Assembly: GCA_013365325.1 (NCBI GenBank)
Contig: JABVXV010000066.1
Coordinates: forward strand, 1 to 64,000
Reading direction: 5' to 3'
DNA: 64,000 nt
Source: Dipetalonema caudispina
Lineage: Eukaryota > Nematoda > Chromadorea > Rhabditida > Onchocercidae
Each line of letters starts with the position of its first letter. Within the stretch, counting starts at the first letter, position 1. Under the pieces are notes generated by a model that was not told the DNA's origin, did not search any database, and saw nothing but the letters and a program-made list of their open reading frames with translations. Shown piece after piece: positions 49,901 through 62,822 of the stretch. Made by a program: the position numbers and the translations under genes.

Positions 49901-52900
49901 AACTAGTTCATAAGGATTTTGAAATTTAAAAAAAAATTTTAAACTTATTCCATTTTAGAATTTAATTTAGTCCTGTTTTTTCCTGATATATCACAATTTC
50001 ACTTCAATATGCACATGTTTCGGATGACTTGTGAATAAGAAAGAAATATGTATACAAAAGGTTCCTTTCAAAAATTTTCAAAAACTGCAGAATTTAAAAT
50101 TATAAGATTAGTTTAATAATGCTTGATGATTATTCAACGATTTTTCATGACTTTATTTGCATCGCATGTAAATAATGAAGTTTAATTATTGGCCTTAATT
50201 ATACCAGGTAATAAATATATTAAACAGTGTCATCAAAAAAAAGATTTTCCAATTTGTTTCCTTAGCTCTTATATTCCGAAAATGGAAAGAATTACCTTCC
50301 AAAGTTCTTGACTTAATCTTTTGGTTCAATTCTGAACAATTATTTTCTGGATTCTGATTTCCTCATTGTTGTGCGCTTTTTATTTTTACGAACTAATAAA
50401 TGATTTAATCACATCATAATAATAGCTGATCACAATTCATTATCCGTGATTAATTCGGGTGTAAAAGTTACCAGGTATTATTTTCATTTACTGGCTATCT
50501 GATATGTTGATCTAAATGAAATCTTCTTTAGAAACTTCAATTCATGCAAAAAAAATTGAAAATAAATAGTCCCATCAATGTACAAATGATCGATTCTCAA
50601 CGTTAACAAAATTCTAATTAAATTTTTTACTTGTTCAAAGTGGAACACTCTTTTGAGAGTATAATTTTTCTTCTAAACTCGAAATATTGCCTGAAATAAC
50701 GCATAAAAATGTGATATGCATCAAAGTTACCATTTGTCGATATTTTTATGAAATTTTAGCAATCGTTTTGTTGTACTCTATCCTTACTTATTTATCAAAT
50801 TTTTTATCGGTTTATATTTCAGTTAGACAACGTTGAATTTTTTCAAATTTTTTAATTTTTGTAGAAATTTTGCAAGAAAAGCTATAAACAATGGTATGTT
50901 ATTTATACATATATCATGAAAAAGCTGTAAGCTATTTAGATTTCAACGGATACTTGTTGATAGCACCTTAATTCTATCATTTCAAACATTTTCTTCAATG
51001 TTGTTATTACAACATGTCTTCTTGCATTATTCTGGACGCAACTTTACGTCCAATAGTGCATTAGTTGTTCAAAGAAGAAAGTGCAAACAGAAGTATTAAG
51101 CAACTAATTAATACAAAAGCAAATGAATGAATTAATCAATAAATGAATAGATGAAACAATGTGGTGACATTGAAAAATGATAAAATTCAAATTTTACCAT
51201 TTGTTTCAGTCGATGTTTAGAAAAAAATCAAAATTTTGCACATGTCTGAAGTGTTCATCATTTTTGTAACATTATTAAACACTAAATGGTAGTATATGAA
51301 TTTACCTGAAAATAATACGATGGATGACGTAACTCATATAAATTACTTTGTTTACAACAAATACCAAAGATTTACAAAAAAGGGAAAAAATTTAGATGAT
51401 AGACTGGTCTGTGAAATTCTTTAGGAGAACAATTATTTATGAATAATGAACTTTTATTAGTATTTCGTTTTGAATTCAACAGTATGATACATTCTTTCAG
51501 AAAAGAAAGATAACTTACAGATCAAAGTTTCGTTCTATTTAATGCCTTTATCAAATTCCATCAAAATTTGTTATCTGTTTTGTTACGTAAGCATTGATTA
51601 GTTTCAGATTTGCTTTGTTTCAATGAGTAATTAATTACTATCCTTACAATTCACATATAATAATTTATCACAAAAACCTATTAAAGTGTACTTTTTTGCT
51701 CACAGTAAAGTGTTAAAAAATTCGTTAACATTATGATAACATTTCTTTTAAAATATGAAGATTACATGTAGATTAAATTTTTCTCGAACAAAATAAAGAC
51801 TAATCCGACACTAAGTTTAGGTCATTAAGGTAGATCATATGGTTACAAAAGTGTAGAAGTTTAAAATACTACGAAATATATCTCTTTGTGACAGATGGTG
51901 TATATTCTTAATAAAACATTTCTCAGAGTTACATTTCAACAACAAAAATTCTAATTAAAGTAAATATACCAAACATTTAATTGCAAATCTCATTCAGTGA
52001 ATTCTCAGACAAAAATCGGAAAAAAAAGACATCAGAAAAATGCATTCCAATAAAGGAAAATAATAGCTGTTTCATTTCTCCTCTCATCTCTCATTTATTA
52101 ATCATTATTTCTCAAAAAAAAAGGGAAAAAAGAAATTTTCGATAAAAAAAAAAAATCGTTTTGACAAAAATAAACTTTGTCGTCAGCAGCGGGTAACAAA
52201 ACCCTCCAGGAATGAATTTCAAAAAAAGAATTTTGGGAAAAACAAAATTTTATGAGTTGAATAGTCGAGAACACTTCCATGTTAAAATATTTTGATTTGT
52301 TGAACATTTTTGCAAACGTCTTGCAGCTTGAAAAGATCAAATGATTTTAAATGATTAAGTATTGATTCCAAGTTTATATATGACAGTTTGAATCACGCTT
52401 AGGTTTTTTTAAATTGATAGGTAAGCGCTGTTGATGAGATTATATTTGACAAGTAGTTTTTGAGAAGTTATAACTTGAAAATTTAGAAATACCGAATTTT
52501 TGATTGTTACAGCCTTGATCGATGAATAATGAAAGTAGGAAAAAGCAAGAATAAAATTGCTCGATTCAATGCTATTCGGATTATTTTTTTGTTTGGGTTA
52601 GCTCTTTTAGTCTGGAAAGTTTTTGGAAGATTTTTAACTAAATTTTAATAACCATCTTATTGATGTAAGATATCTACTTCTTCAAAGAAGCTTTAAATTT
52701 TAAAAATTTGTCAACAAATACATTTGACATTAATTTTATCACCATGAAATTGGCAAGTTGGTTGTGCTAAATTTTTTTTTTCCGTGTTATCATTCCTAGT
52801 AGTCAAATGACCTAGGTAATACTTTGAATATATTTGATAGGAATTTTTCCACGAACATTTGAAAAATTGATGCGAATAATTAGGAAATTACTCTTGTTGA

Positions 52901-54324
52901 CGTGACATTTAAATAAATTGACAGAGTATTTTTTCAAAATTTCAAACTTTTGTTTTATCGAAAGTTATCTACAACTTCTATTTTTAAATTATGATAGAAG
53001 TGAAATGAACAACTGTTTGTCACCGAAAAAAGCTGAATAATACTAAGGCAATAAAAACTTCAAGCAAATCGAAAAGCTATGTATGAGCTAACCCAAATAA
53101 CTGTAGATGAGACAAGTAAGGTAAACTGATTAAGCGGATTGGTCAAGAATTATTGACTAATGATAATACAAGTAAAGCGGTCACTTTTTTTCTTGCTTCA
53201 TTATTAAAATTATTAGTAAATTTCAACTGAACAAATTCTGTGCAACCTTCTATTCTTAGACTAAATGAGTTACTATTATGAACAACCATAAGTTCAATTT
53301 GTATTGTTGTAGCAGCTCAGTTCACATTTCAATATACAGAATACTTATGGAATTGGTCATTTTAATATGCAGAATACTTATGGGACTGGTCAACAGATAA
53401 TCTTTGTTATAAAAGTGAAAGGTTATATGAATTTTAAAATGTTTGAAAATGATACATACACAGTATGTTATCTATACCGTTCAATCTTTAGATTAAATGA
53501 GTTACTGATCGCTGCTATTAGTCAAATGAAATGTTCGATCAACCGAATACAAGTTGAAAACAGTACCTAATTTATCTGACTTAATCAGTGGATGCACAGA
53601 TAGAAGGTCAATTCAATGATATAGTTGGTTTCTTGAGATATTCTTTCTCTTCTAATTTTTTCATCTGCAAAATTCCCCGCCCACTGGCAAATGTCAATCA
53701 TTACAACAAGAAGAGGACAGGAATAATGAGCAAAAGAACTTGAATGTGAGAGTGAAAAAGATCGAAATAGTGATGAAATGAGAAAGGCAGTCCATTCTAT
53801 AAATAGGTACCTGTAAACTACCTTTTGATATCATTCGAATCAGCATCAGTCGTGTCAGAAGAGTTGTATCATAGAAAGAAAGAATGTTTACCTTATCATC
53901 CCATTTATTACTTTGTTTCATTTATTTGGTAAATTCGAGGACAATCACAATTAGAGTTCCCGATATTATCAATCCGGATTTACCGTATGAAACTCCTGGT
54001 TCGTTTCAGTATTTATTTTCATGCAATATTCTATTACTAATTCAAGTTTTAGAGTAGTAGCGTACTTGAGATTGTTGCTCAGAGTTGCCAATATTATTAT
54101 TACAATGATAATTTTGAGTACTGAAAAGTTAGTTTTAAATATTTTCTAACTTTGGTGAATAACCATTCATATTTTATAATTTTTACTTTTAATTAGAAAA
54201 AATCCTTTTCACAAAAATGAAATTCTTGAATTTTTACACTCTTCGATACTTGTCCTTCCCAGCTATACTTTTATTTGTGATGTTTTTAACTAATTCTACT
54301 GTTATCACTTGTTTTCAAATTCAG
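46929..54324. other. Long gene-poor AT-rich region
   Basis: About 7.4 kb without a supported gene on either strand. Open frames present are short, low in complexity (Lys/Asn/Phe/Ile-rich) and lack partner exons. The first exon or promoter of the EF-hand gene must lie toward the right end. A degenerate tandem duplication is seen at 53240-53540. The region could hold long introns, regulatory DNA or non-coding RNA that cannot be read by eye. Confidence 0.5.
53240..53540. repeat. Degenerate tandem duplication
   Basis: A unit with ACAGAATACTTATGGAATTGGTCA at 53335 recurs about 35 bp later as GCAGAATACTTATGGGACTGGTCA. CTTAGACTAAATGAGTTACT near 53257 recurs near 53488 with two changes. Confidence 0.6.
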
Positions 54325-56790
54325 CGGAACAGTTTGCTCGATCAGATCAAAATGGTGACAATAAGTTGTCGTTTGACGAATATCTTCGTCTGGATTTACC
54401 TTATGAGAGAATGAAGAAGTATGAATTCGAACAAATTGACAAGAATCGTTAGTTTTTTTTTTCTCTTATGTATTTTAAAATTTATAAATACTTTATTAAA
54501 CTAGTAGAATGTACTTCTTGATATCATTAATGCAAATATAATTTGATAGCGATGAGATCAGAAATACTCTTAGGCATATAATATAGTTTTCCATTGCTTC
54601 TTTTATTATTCCTATCATTTTGGAGATTAATCCTTCGAAAAATTTGGAAAATTTTTTCATAATATTAAAGCTTATAAATGTTTTATCAAGAAAACTTACA
54701 AATTGGAAGAGTTAATAGAGCTGAGCTAAAAAGGTTTAAGCTCGAAAAAATTTTGACCTTATCTTTACAACAATTTTACGACATTATTTTCGAAAATGGC
54801 TCAACTAAATGTTTCAGCAATAATAAACTTCCAACGTCAAACAGAAAGGAAAAAGGTTAAGTAAGATATAAGTATACTTCACTTCTTTGTTATACTTTAA
54901 TAAATCATAGATGATGGATTCGTTTCACGTCGTGAATACGATAATGAAGAAAATGCGAAACAACAAGAAGTTCATGAACGACGAGCGAAATATTTTGGCC
55001 AAATTTATGAAGTATTAAAATATCTTTTCATTTGTCTAAATTTTATTTCAATATTATTGAATTTTTAATTTAAAATATGGAAAATCTGTTTTAAGAAAAA
55101 TTAACAAACTTTTTTCCCATGTAAAAGTGGGCTATATGAAATTTTTGTGATAAAATATGAAAAAGGAGCTTATTATTTCACTGATAATTGCGCTTTGATT
55201 TCGAACACATAGAAATGAAAGAAATCACAGTTGATTTTGTATGATTGATTCTGGATCGTTTTGGTAGAGTGAATTAAATATAAATTCTAAAACTTAACAA
55301 TATCTCGAGAGTGTTGTATAGTATACTACTAGAAAATTCGAAAATATTGTAATATTTCTTAGAATACTTTATACATTAGAGTATACAAAAAAATAGAACC
55401 AAAAATCTTACCGCATTTCGGAAGAGTTACATCTTTGAAAATTTCCAGCATAAGTAAAAAGAGAACTTCTTATAATCACTCATTTAACAAATAGCAATAA
55501 TATTAAAGGATTCATAAAGTTCAATGTAATAATGAAGTCAAAGTAAGAAAGAATTGTAGGAATTCGATGAAAACTTCGACTCGAAACTTGACATCAACGA
55601 GGTGAAAAAGATTTTGGCCCAGCGATATGCCTTAAAAACTCGTTTCAATTTCCAATCAATATTTGATTCATTTGATGAGAATCATGATGGCGGACTTGAA
55701 CTGTTCGGTTAGTTTCTTTTTCTTTCTTTACAAAAACATACTAACATGAAGCCAAAGTGAAAACTTTGTTCTTTATGAGGGCAGAAACGAAGAACAACTT
55801 CGTGAGAGAAACAAATGCTTTGAAATTATAAAAAGCATATTAATCTTTTTAATTTCATTAAATTGGGCTAGTAACTGACATTTAAATGATATCGGTCGGT
55901 AACAGATTTCTTGAAATTATGCTTTCGAGGAAGAAATCAGTGATGGAAGCACTGGTACAGAATGATTAGTTTACATAAATTTGTAAAGAAATTCTGAGGA
56001 AATATTGATTTTATCATTAATTCGGAGAAGGTGATACTGCACGAAACTAAAATGGATCTTTCAGGATCATAAAAATATATTTTCCTGAATTTTCTTTTTA
56101 AATTAATATTGTGTCCCCAATTAATCGGAATATTTTTAAGTGTTCTAAATTAGTGAATCATGCCGATTTCTTTGTCGCTATCACCTTTAACTTACATTTT
56201 TTCTTTTGAAAAATTATTGAAAAACTGGTTGTTAAGGAATCCAAGAAATTTTCCATCAAGAAATTTTGAAAGAACAGTTTTTAGAAATGTAATGTTGATT
56301 TACCTAATAAATTTTACTTTTTTCATTACTCCATTTTACTTCTTCTTTCATGAGTACAGCGAATTCATACAGCAATTTGAAATACACAAATATTCTACTA
56401 GGATTTCACATAGAGTTTAATACTTTATTTGTTTAACGTCTAGAAATAATTATCTTTTATAGAATAATCGATAACAAATATGCAAAAACAAATTGTTAGC
56501 ACATTTGTGATAAAGAGATTAAGTTTGATCCTGAATGTTGAGAATCTAGCATTATTTGGTTTTGATGGTAAAAGTCAAATAAGTGAATTTACAATCGTTA
56601 TTTATAATTTCATTTTGCTACTCAAAAGAGTTAAGCGATTGAATTATTCAAAGTTTTAGAGTATGTCAAATTCGACAGTAATGTACCATTTGAAGAAATG
56701 GATCCATTGGATGATGATCCGATATCATCTAAAAAACCTGCTAAGGAAAAGCTATTGATGCAGAAACCAAAGTTACTGGTTAAAATCTAA
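54325..56790 (+). CDS. Four-EF-hand calcium-binding protein (5' exon not found)
   Basis: Partial model. Exons 54325-54447, 54911-55011, 55560-55707 and 56660-56790 join in phase to give 167 residues after a 2-nt partial codon. Four calcium loops have the expected acidic positions: [36 protein letters not shown] and [12 protein letters not shown]. Introns fall inside or beside loops 2 and 4. The tail is acidic then basic ([17 protein letters not shown]) and ends LLVKI. The nearby upstream frame at 54217-54414 looks like a signal peptide (MKFLNFYTLRYLSF...) but is out of frame with the acceptor at 54324, and I could not place a phase-1 donor, so the true N-terminus is unresolved. Spacing is not that of calmodulin. 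A secreted or ER calcium sensor is possible but unproven. Confidence 0.8.
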
Positions 56791-59320
56791 AAAAAGAAAA
56801 AAAAAAAAACTCTGAGCAGTGCATTATTCTATACATTCATAAATGCTTTATTGAAATCTTGTATCAGAATCAAATTAAGGCTTTAATTTTACCTTATCAA
56901 CTGTTTCTTTTTTCGCCATTTTCAGAACAATAAGTTGCTATCATCTCATTGTATATATGCGCAGATTTGCATATTTTTTTTCATTTGTAGGAAAGAAAAA
57001 TTGATTTTACTACTGTTAAAATTAGTTTCTGCAAAAAATTTTCGAGTTTTTCTTCGAAATTATTTTCATTCTCAATTATCTTTATGCGTTATAATTATTA
57101 ATTGAAACTAAATTCCACTGTTTTAAAATGCTCAATACTTCATTGTAAATAATAAGTTTCTCTGTTGAAGGAAGACTTATCACTATATAATTTAAATTCA
57201 GGCAAAGCTCTTAAACTGATGAAAATCAATTTGAAATTGTGCAAGCTTATTGATTTAAAGTCAATTTATTCTGATATGGAAAAAAGTGATGGGTTTATGT
57301 AAAATCTTAACGAAATTTCTGGCATTGTGTGTAAAAACACAACTGGAGAGAAATATATTCAAAACTCCAACTATTTTGTCGGCTGGTAAAATTGAATTTA
57401 AAAAGCAAAAAATTCGATGTGCATTTCAGAAATTAACAGAAAACATTGCCTATTTAAAATGTATTGAGATGATGGCTATTTTGGATGCAAATTCTTGAAA
57501 AATGATGTGGAAGTGAAGAAAATACTTATGATTATAATCCTTTCCACAATTCTGTCACGAGAATTTCCGCAATTCTCGTGACAGCGCAAACAAATTTGTG
57601 ACAACGTTTAAATGAAATGATAGAATTAAAAGCATTTCAGGAATGTTTCCATTAACAGTTAATAAGTATTTGAAGTATTAAATGTAAGAAAATATTCATT
57701 TCATCAAACAATCCACAAAGATGCAAGTTCATGCAGTACTGATACGACAATAATTACTGTGCGAACAAAAAGTTTTGTTGAAAATCCAAAAAGGGAATTA
57801 GCAATTGTCTTTCATCACTTTATGGACTAGAAAACTTAGATTTGAACTTAAATACGCAAGTAATTAATAAAAATGAAATTTGAGATATTGCCCTCAAACA
57901 GCGAATACTTTTACGTTTTATTGCTCTACAAAAAGAGCAAAATTTTGGTTTCTCGATAGAAATTCAGACTTAAAATTTTTTGCAAGTAATTTATACTGCT
58001 ATATTAATTCCCATTTCATTTCAATTCCTATGTGCACCTATTGCCTTTTTTCCATAATTTCATTTCTTAATCATCTAAACAAAATTACTTTACTTTAAGA
58101 TCACTAAAATCAAGCCATTTTGTTATTAGCAGATGATACCGATGAGATTGATCCATTTGTGAGAATTTAGATTTATGTTGTTGTGAATTGATTGGCGAAG
58201 ACAATGATGATAATAACTCTTCAGGGCCATGTAACCAGAAAAGATGATCATTTTATCAACTTTTATCAGTTCATGTTTTTCCTTATAGGAACTTCAAAAA
58301 CCGGTTTATTTTCGGAAGTTGAGCAAGTTATTTTCACTGACATATATTTTCTCGCTAACGATGTGATAGTAACATTTTCATTGGGAGAGGAGTCTAATTA
58401 TGAAGATGGATGAAGAAAAGGGTAGGAAGAGTTCAAAGATGAGTAGATACCTTCAACGCAAGGAAACTATTCGGTTATTTTAAGCGATCCCGATTTGAAT
58501 TTCATTTCAAAACAATGAAATGGCTGATCTGTGAATAAACAGCAATAATAATAACAGCAACAGCGGCAACCAGTCTTCACACAAAAGTCTAAATTTCGGT
58601 CTGTCCATTGTTATATCAAAATCGATTAAATATCCAACCGATGATCGATGACCAGCACGATTTCATTTTCAGTCCTTTCTTTTTTCAATTCCCCGCGTCT
58701 AACATCTCCATCCGACCCGTAGCTCCGTTTCGACTCTGATACATCTTCTTTGTAGTTGCCGAAATAATTCTTTCAAATCCACTAATCTTTTATTATTTTT
58801 GAAGTATATATACATTTAGCAACCTCAATTAATTGAGCTGATTTTTTTCGAGACAAAGTTCGAAAGTTTCCAAATTTTCATCTTGTTAAGAAAAAAAAAA
58901 ACCTCCATTCCAAATTTGTTTGAACAACAAAAGGATGAAACGAATGTGACTGATAAGAGAGGATAAGAGATATAAAATTGTGACTATTAATAACTAAATC
59001 TTTGCTTTAAAAATACTACTAACACTTTTCAAAATATACATCAATTCCAATTTATTAATTACTAGATCATAAACAAAGATGAAAATAAAACAGGGAAGTG
59101 AAAGATTTAAATATATGGCATGTTACGAAAGACATTTGTAATGTATTGCACACTTATAAAATAGTAACATAATTATTAATAGAACAATTGTAAAGTAAAA
59201 GAATAAATAAATATTCTTCAAAACAACAACCAAAACTTTCTTCCAACTAAACACAAATAACATCTATCTTATTCTGGCATTCGATACCTATCAATTTGAT
59301 AGCATTTCTCTAAAATATGC
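56791..59320. other. Intergenic, contains a perfect hairpin
   Basis: About 2.5 kb between the EF-hand gene (+) and the 3' end of the cuticlin gene (-). No exon was recognised. The only notable structure is the inverted repeat at 57552-57584. Confidence 0.5.
57552..57584. repeat. Perfect 14-bp inverted repeat (hairpin)
   Basis: CTGTCACGAGAATT (57552-57565), loop TCCGC, and AATTCTCGTGACAG (57571-57584). All 14 pairs match. Confidence 0.93.
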
Positions 59321-62300
59321 TCATAATTTTCGTTTATTTTTCAAATAGGAAGCATATGCGATGAATGCAACCATTATTAATGTACTAATTACAACGAATA
59401 GGTAGAATGCTGCAGGTGACATGCATACAGCATTTCGATCATCGATCACAGGATTTCCATACTGTAATCCTACTCGATACCGTAAATCTTCTGATAGTAT
59501 TGTATTCTGCAAGTTTACTCAAAAATGAAGTTTGGAAATACAGCATTTATTGTATTACAATTATACTCACATATTAACGCATTCGATTTATGCATGATAT
59601 AATCTCAAACTATTAAAAGTAAACTTCGTTAAAAGTAAACTCTATAAACTTAGCATTACAGAGAGAAATGTTGTAGTAAATTCATACCCAACAGTTTCGT
59701 TTATTTCCTGTTGTAATTGGATATGAATTCTACAATGAGTGGAATTTCTCTATTTGTGTGTCTTGTAAAATAGTAATTAAAATTAAGTTCAAAGTTTTGG
59801 TCTTGAATAAATCATATTTGCGGGAATGCTATTCGTTGAAAGAAAAAAAAAACAATCATTCCGATTTACCTTGTAATCTGATTCATTAAGTAGAAACATG
59901 AAGATTCTGATTCATCTCAACATAATGTTTCAGTTAAAATATACTATATTTTTAAATCCGAAATTCTACAGAATATCTAATGTCTCGTTGTAAATACCAC
60001 ACTTTCAGAAAATCCCTGATAATTTAAGATTTCATTTGACCTCTCGCTATTAGCAAACCTATTGGTGCAAATATTTCATAGTGATTTCACACTGCTTTTT
60101 GTTTCCGAATCAACTTTGAAATTTTGATGAAAAGTTTGAATGCAGTTAAATTAAACTAATTAAATGAAATTAAATTGAAGAAATGAAATTTATTCATTTT
60201 TTACTATTTAAATTTGATTGAGAAGTATTTTAAATACATATTTATGGAGGTGATCAGTAGCCTGAGCAAGTGATTCTGATTCGAGAATTTCCACTAAAAA
60301 TTTTGTGCTAAATGTAAACACAGTGTACATATGTGAATCGCATTTTTGTAATAAAGTACATTTCTCTTTTGGCTTAATATAGCACTTTGAAGATGATATT
60401 ATCAGAGATGAAATAAATTACTCTAGGCCTACTGGGGATATTTCATCATTTGAACTGTTATTAAATTCTAAAATTAAAGAAAAATACTGATTCAAACCTC
60501 ATCGATGATATCCAATGTGTTGATATCAGTCCTAACATCCATTGTAGTATCATAATCAGCAGCTCTTTTTTTCAATAATCTCATTTGTGATGCATGTGTC
60601 ACTGATAGATCTTGTGTTGTACGACTTATCCTACTACTTTGCTTGATTGCACCGAATCCTTCTGGTTCTGGACACGTTGGTCGTTCACATTCAGCATTTG
60701 GTTCTTTGATTGTGATTGTTATTTGACATTGATAGGACAGTTGTGACCGATCAGCATACTTATACACATGAGCTTCCTGTCCAGCCATTAAATCGGTCGG
60801 ATATTCTAAGTTATTCAACAGGTATTTATCTAAAGCACATCCTTCATCGTTTATGATTTGCACCGTATCACCGTTACCATCATCAACAAAACATGAATGT
60901 ACCAGTGAACAAAAGGTATCCACAGTTTCTGAATCACACGTCCATTTGTGATATATTGGTTGACCAACCGTTGCGTATTGAATCGGTTGTCCAGTTGGGC
61001 CACCATCCAAAAGCTGAAATTCAGAGATCGATAGGATATAATTGCAAAAAAAATATAATTTAATAAGCATTAATTATAATGCTTATTAACGAAATTACTT
61101 GATTAGAGACCACTAAAAGTAAATCTCAGATATGAGTATTTTAGGTATGACATATTTAAATAATTTTTTCGGAGTGAAAGAATCTGGAAAAAATGAAAAG
61201 ATCTGAAAAGTGAACGAAAAAGCTGAAGATAGATTTTGTATTTCCTGAAAAGAAAAGTCCTTCACTTCAAATATTCATATATGTTTAAACTTAATAAATA
61301 ACTTAAAGTGATCGATTCTTCACGTATTTCTCTCCTCTTCTTTCTTTCTGATTCAATCCCTTTATAATTATGTTGATTGATAATGAACAAATTAACAAGT
61401 AACCTCGTATCGACAAACTGGCATTGGAATCACTTGAGTCTGGAAAACAGTGGTCATTTCAGATACTTCAATTTCAGTACTCACTGTCTTATCAGCTTCC
61501 ATATAAAAGCATTGTATGCGATACGCACGATCAATTTTGGTGATAAACAGTGGATGAAACGAGATAACAACAGTGGTGGTGACGAATATACCGCGTGGAT
61601 TCAACGATCTTGTTCGCACTACGTTGCACGTATCGAACGAAAGTTCGATTCCTGCTACTTGACGGCCATTTTCATCTGATCGACAGTCTTCATGATCATG
61701 CAGTCCTTTCACATAAACATGCCCTGAATAATAGAAACTTAACAATTGTTGAGTTTTTGCCGATGTTGCAATTATTAAGAAGAATTTTGAATTGTCTTTG
61801 TTAAACATCAAAAAGAAATTTAAAATCAGTTAAGTACCTGTATTTAAGGAGAATAGAATAGAATAAATGAAAGAGAAAGATAATAGTACAAACCCCCTCC
61901 CCACTTCTTTTCGGTTTTTTAAAAATAACCAGTAAAAGTTTACTACATTATTCGAAAGCGTTCCGTTACTCCCTGAAGTTTTTTGGAATATTCCGAACAA
62001 TTTTTAAAATTGATTAACTTTTAGCTTAATAAATAACAACTAAGCTCCACCAAAATGAACTTGATGTTTAACTGTATCAATTTAATCAAGCTGATCAAAT
62101 TCAGATATTTCGTTCACTCAGGTTTGGACCCTTAAACTTATTGCACATATCAAGAAAGATAAGTAGGAAATGATAGCTAAAAGGAAGTATAGGGATATTT
62201 TATGAATGGGGAAATAAAGTAGTTGAATCTGTACTACAATTTTCAACAATCATAATTGAAATTCTGAATTACAATAAATCGTATGGTTTAGAAATAAACC

Positions 62301-62468
62301 TTGAAATGAATTCCTTGTATTGAAATTAACAGTAACCGTTGCTGCGCCACATTCGATTTCAGGCTCACCCTCAACACCGTTGTCAAGTGGAATAGCGCTA
62401 AGTCGATCAACAAGTAATATTATCAGTAGCAATAAGAATAAGCAATTCGAAGGTGAGCACTTTGCCAT
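59321..62468 (-). CDS. Cuticlin (CUT-1-type ZP-domain cuticle protein)
   Basis: Component of the insoluble collagen-independent cuticle layer, secreted by the hypodermis and assembled through its ZP domain. Four exons in phase: 62468-62300, 61723-61404, 61013-60498, 59506-59321, giving 396 residues. A signal peptide (CLFLLLLIILLVDRLSA) is followed by the ZP domain from about residue 30 (NGVEGEPEIECGAATVTV) through GLHDHEDCRSDENGRQVAGI, DRAYRIQCFYMEADKTVS, GGPTGQPIQYATVGQ, EGCALDKYLLNNLEYP and YKYADRSQLSYQCQITI, with the conserved cysteines. A basic RLLKKR lies before AADYD and fits the furin-like cleavage site that releases ZP proteins. A C-terminal TM helix (FYLFVVISTLIMVAFIAYAS) is followed by KNKRKL. 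Sequence is very close to CUT-1/CUT-3 of other nematodes as I recall them; which paralogue is not decided. Confidence 0.94.
61061..61088. repeat. 11-bp inverted repeat in cuticlin intron 2
   Basis: TAATAAGCATT and AATGCTTATTA pair perfectly around a 6-nt loop, about 50 bp upstream (minus strand) of exon 3. Confidence 0.85.
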
Positions 62469-62534
62469 TATTTAAATGAAATGGTCGAATACGTGATATT
62501 GCCGTTGCTTCACGGTATCTCTCTGCAGATAGCT

Positions 62535-62543
62535 CCTTTTATA
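62535..62543 (-). promoter_or_regulatory. TATA box of the cuticlin gene
   Basis: TATAAAAGG on the minus strand, about 70 bp upstream of the cuticlin ATG (62468). It is a near-perfect consensus, consistent with a strongly induced moult-cycle gene. Confidence 0.7.
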
Positions 62544-62785
62544 TGACGATCCGTTGCTGATCGTGGAACTATTTCGACGTGGCTGGAGAGAGGACGAAAG
62601 GGAGGAGTAAGGTCACCGCTGGATAGTTGACCCGCCTCTTTCTTTTCTTTCCCCACACTTCGGCCTGTTTCTGTTTGATAAACATTTCTTTTTGGAAAGG
62701 AATGGTGATACTATCCCAAAATAATGCAAATTTCACTTTTCCATCGCAGTAATACTAATCCATCTCTTGGATATTACGTGATACA

Positions 62786-62822
<37 letters not shown>

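Noticed and set aside
54217..54414. Apparent secreted 65-residue protein starting MKFLNFYTLRY
   Set aside because: Its second half is the EF-hand exon read in the wrong frame; only the first part could be real, as an unconnected signal-peptide exon.
61392..61679. Plus-strand open frames opposite the cuticlin gene
   Set aside because: Shadows of the ZP-domain exon on the other strand.
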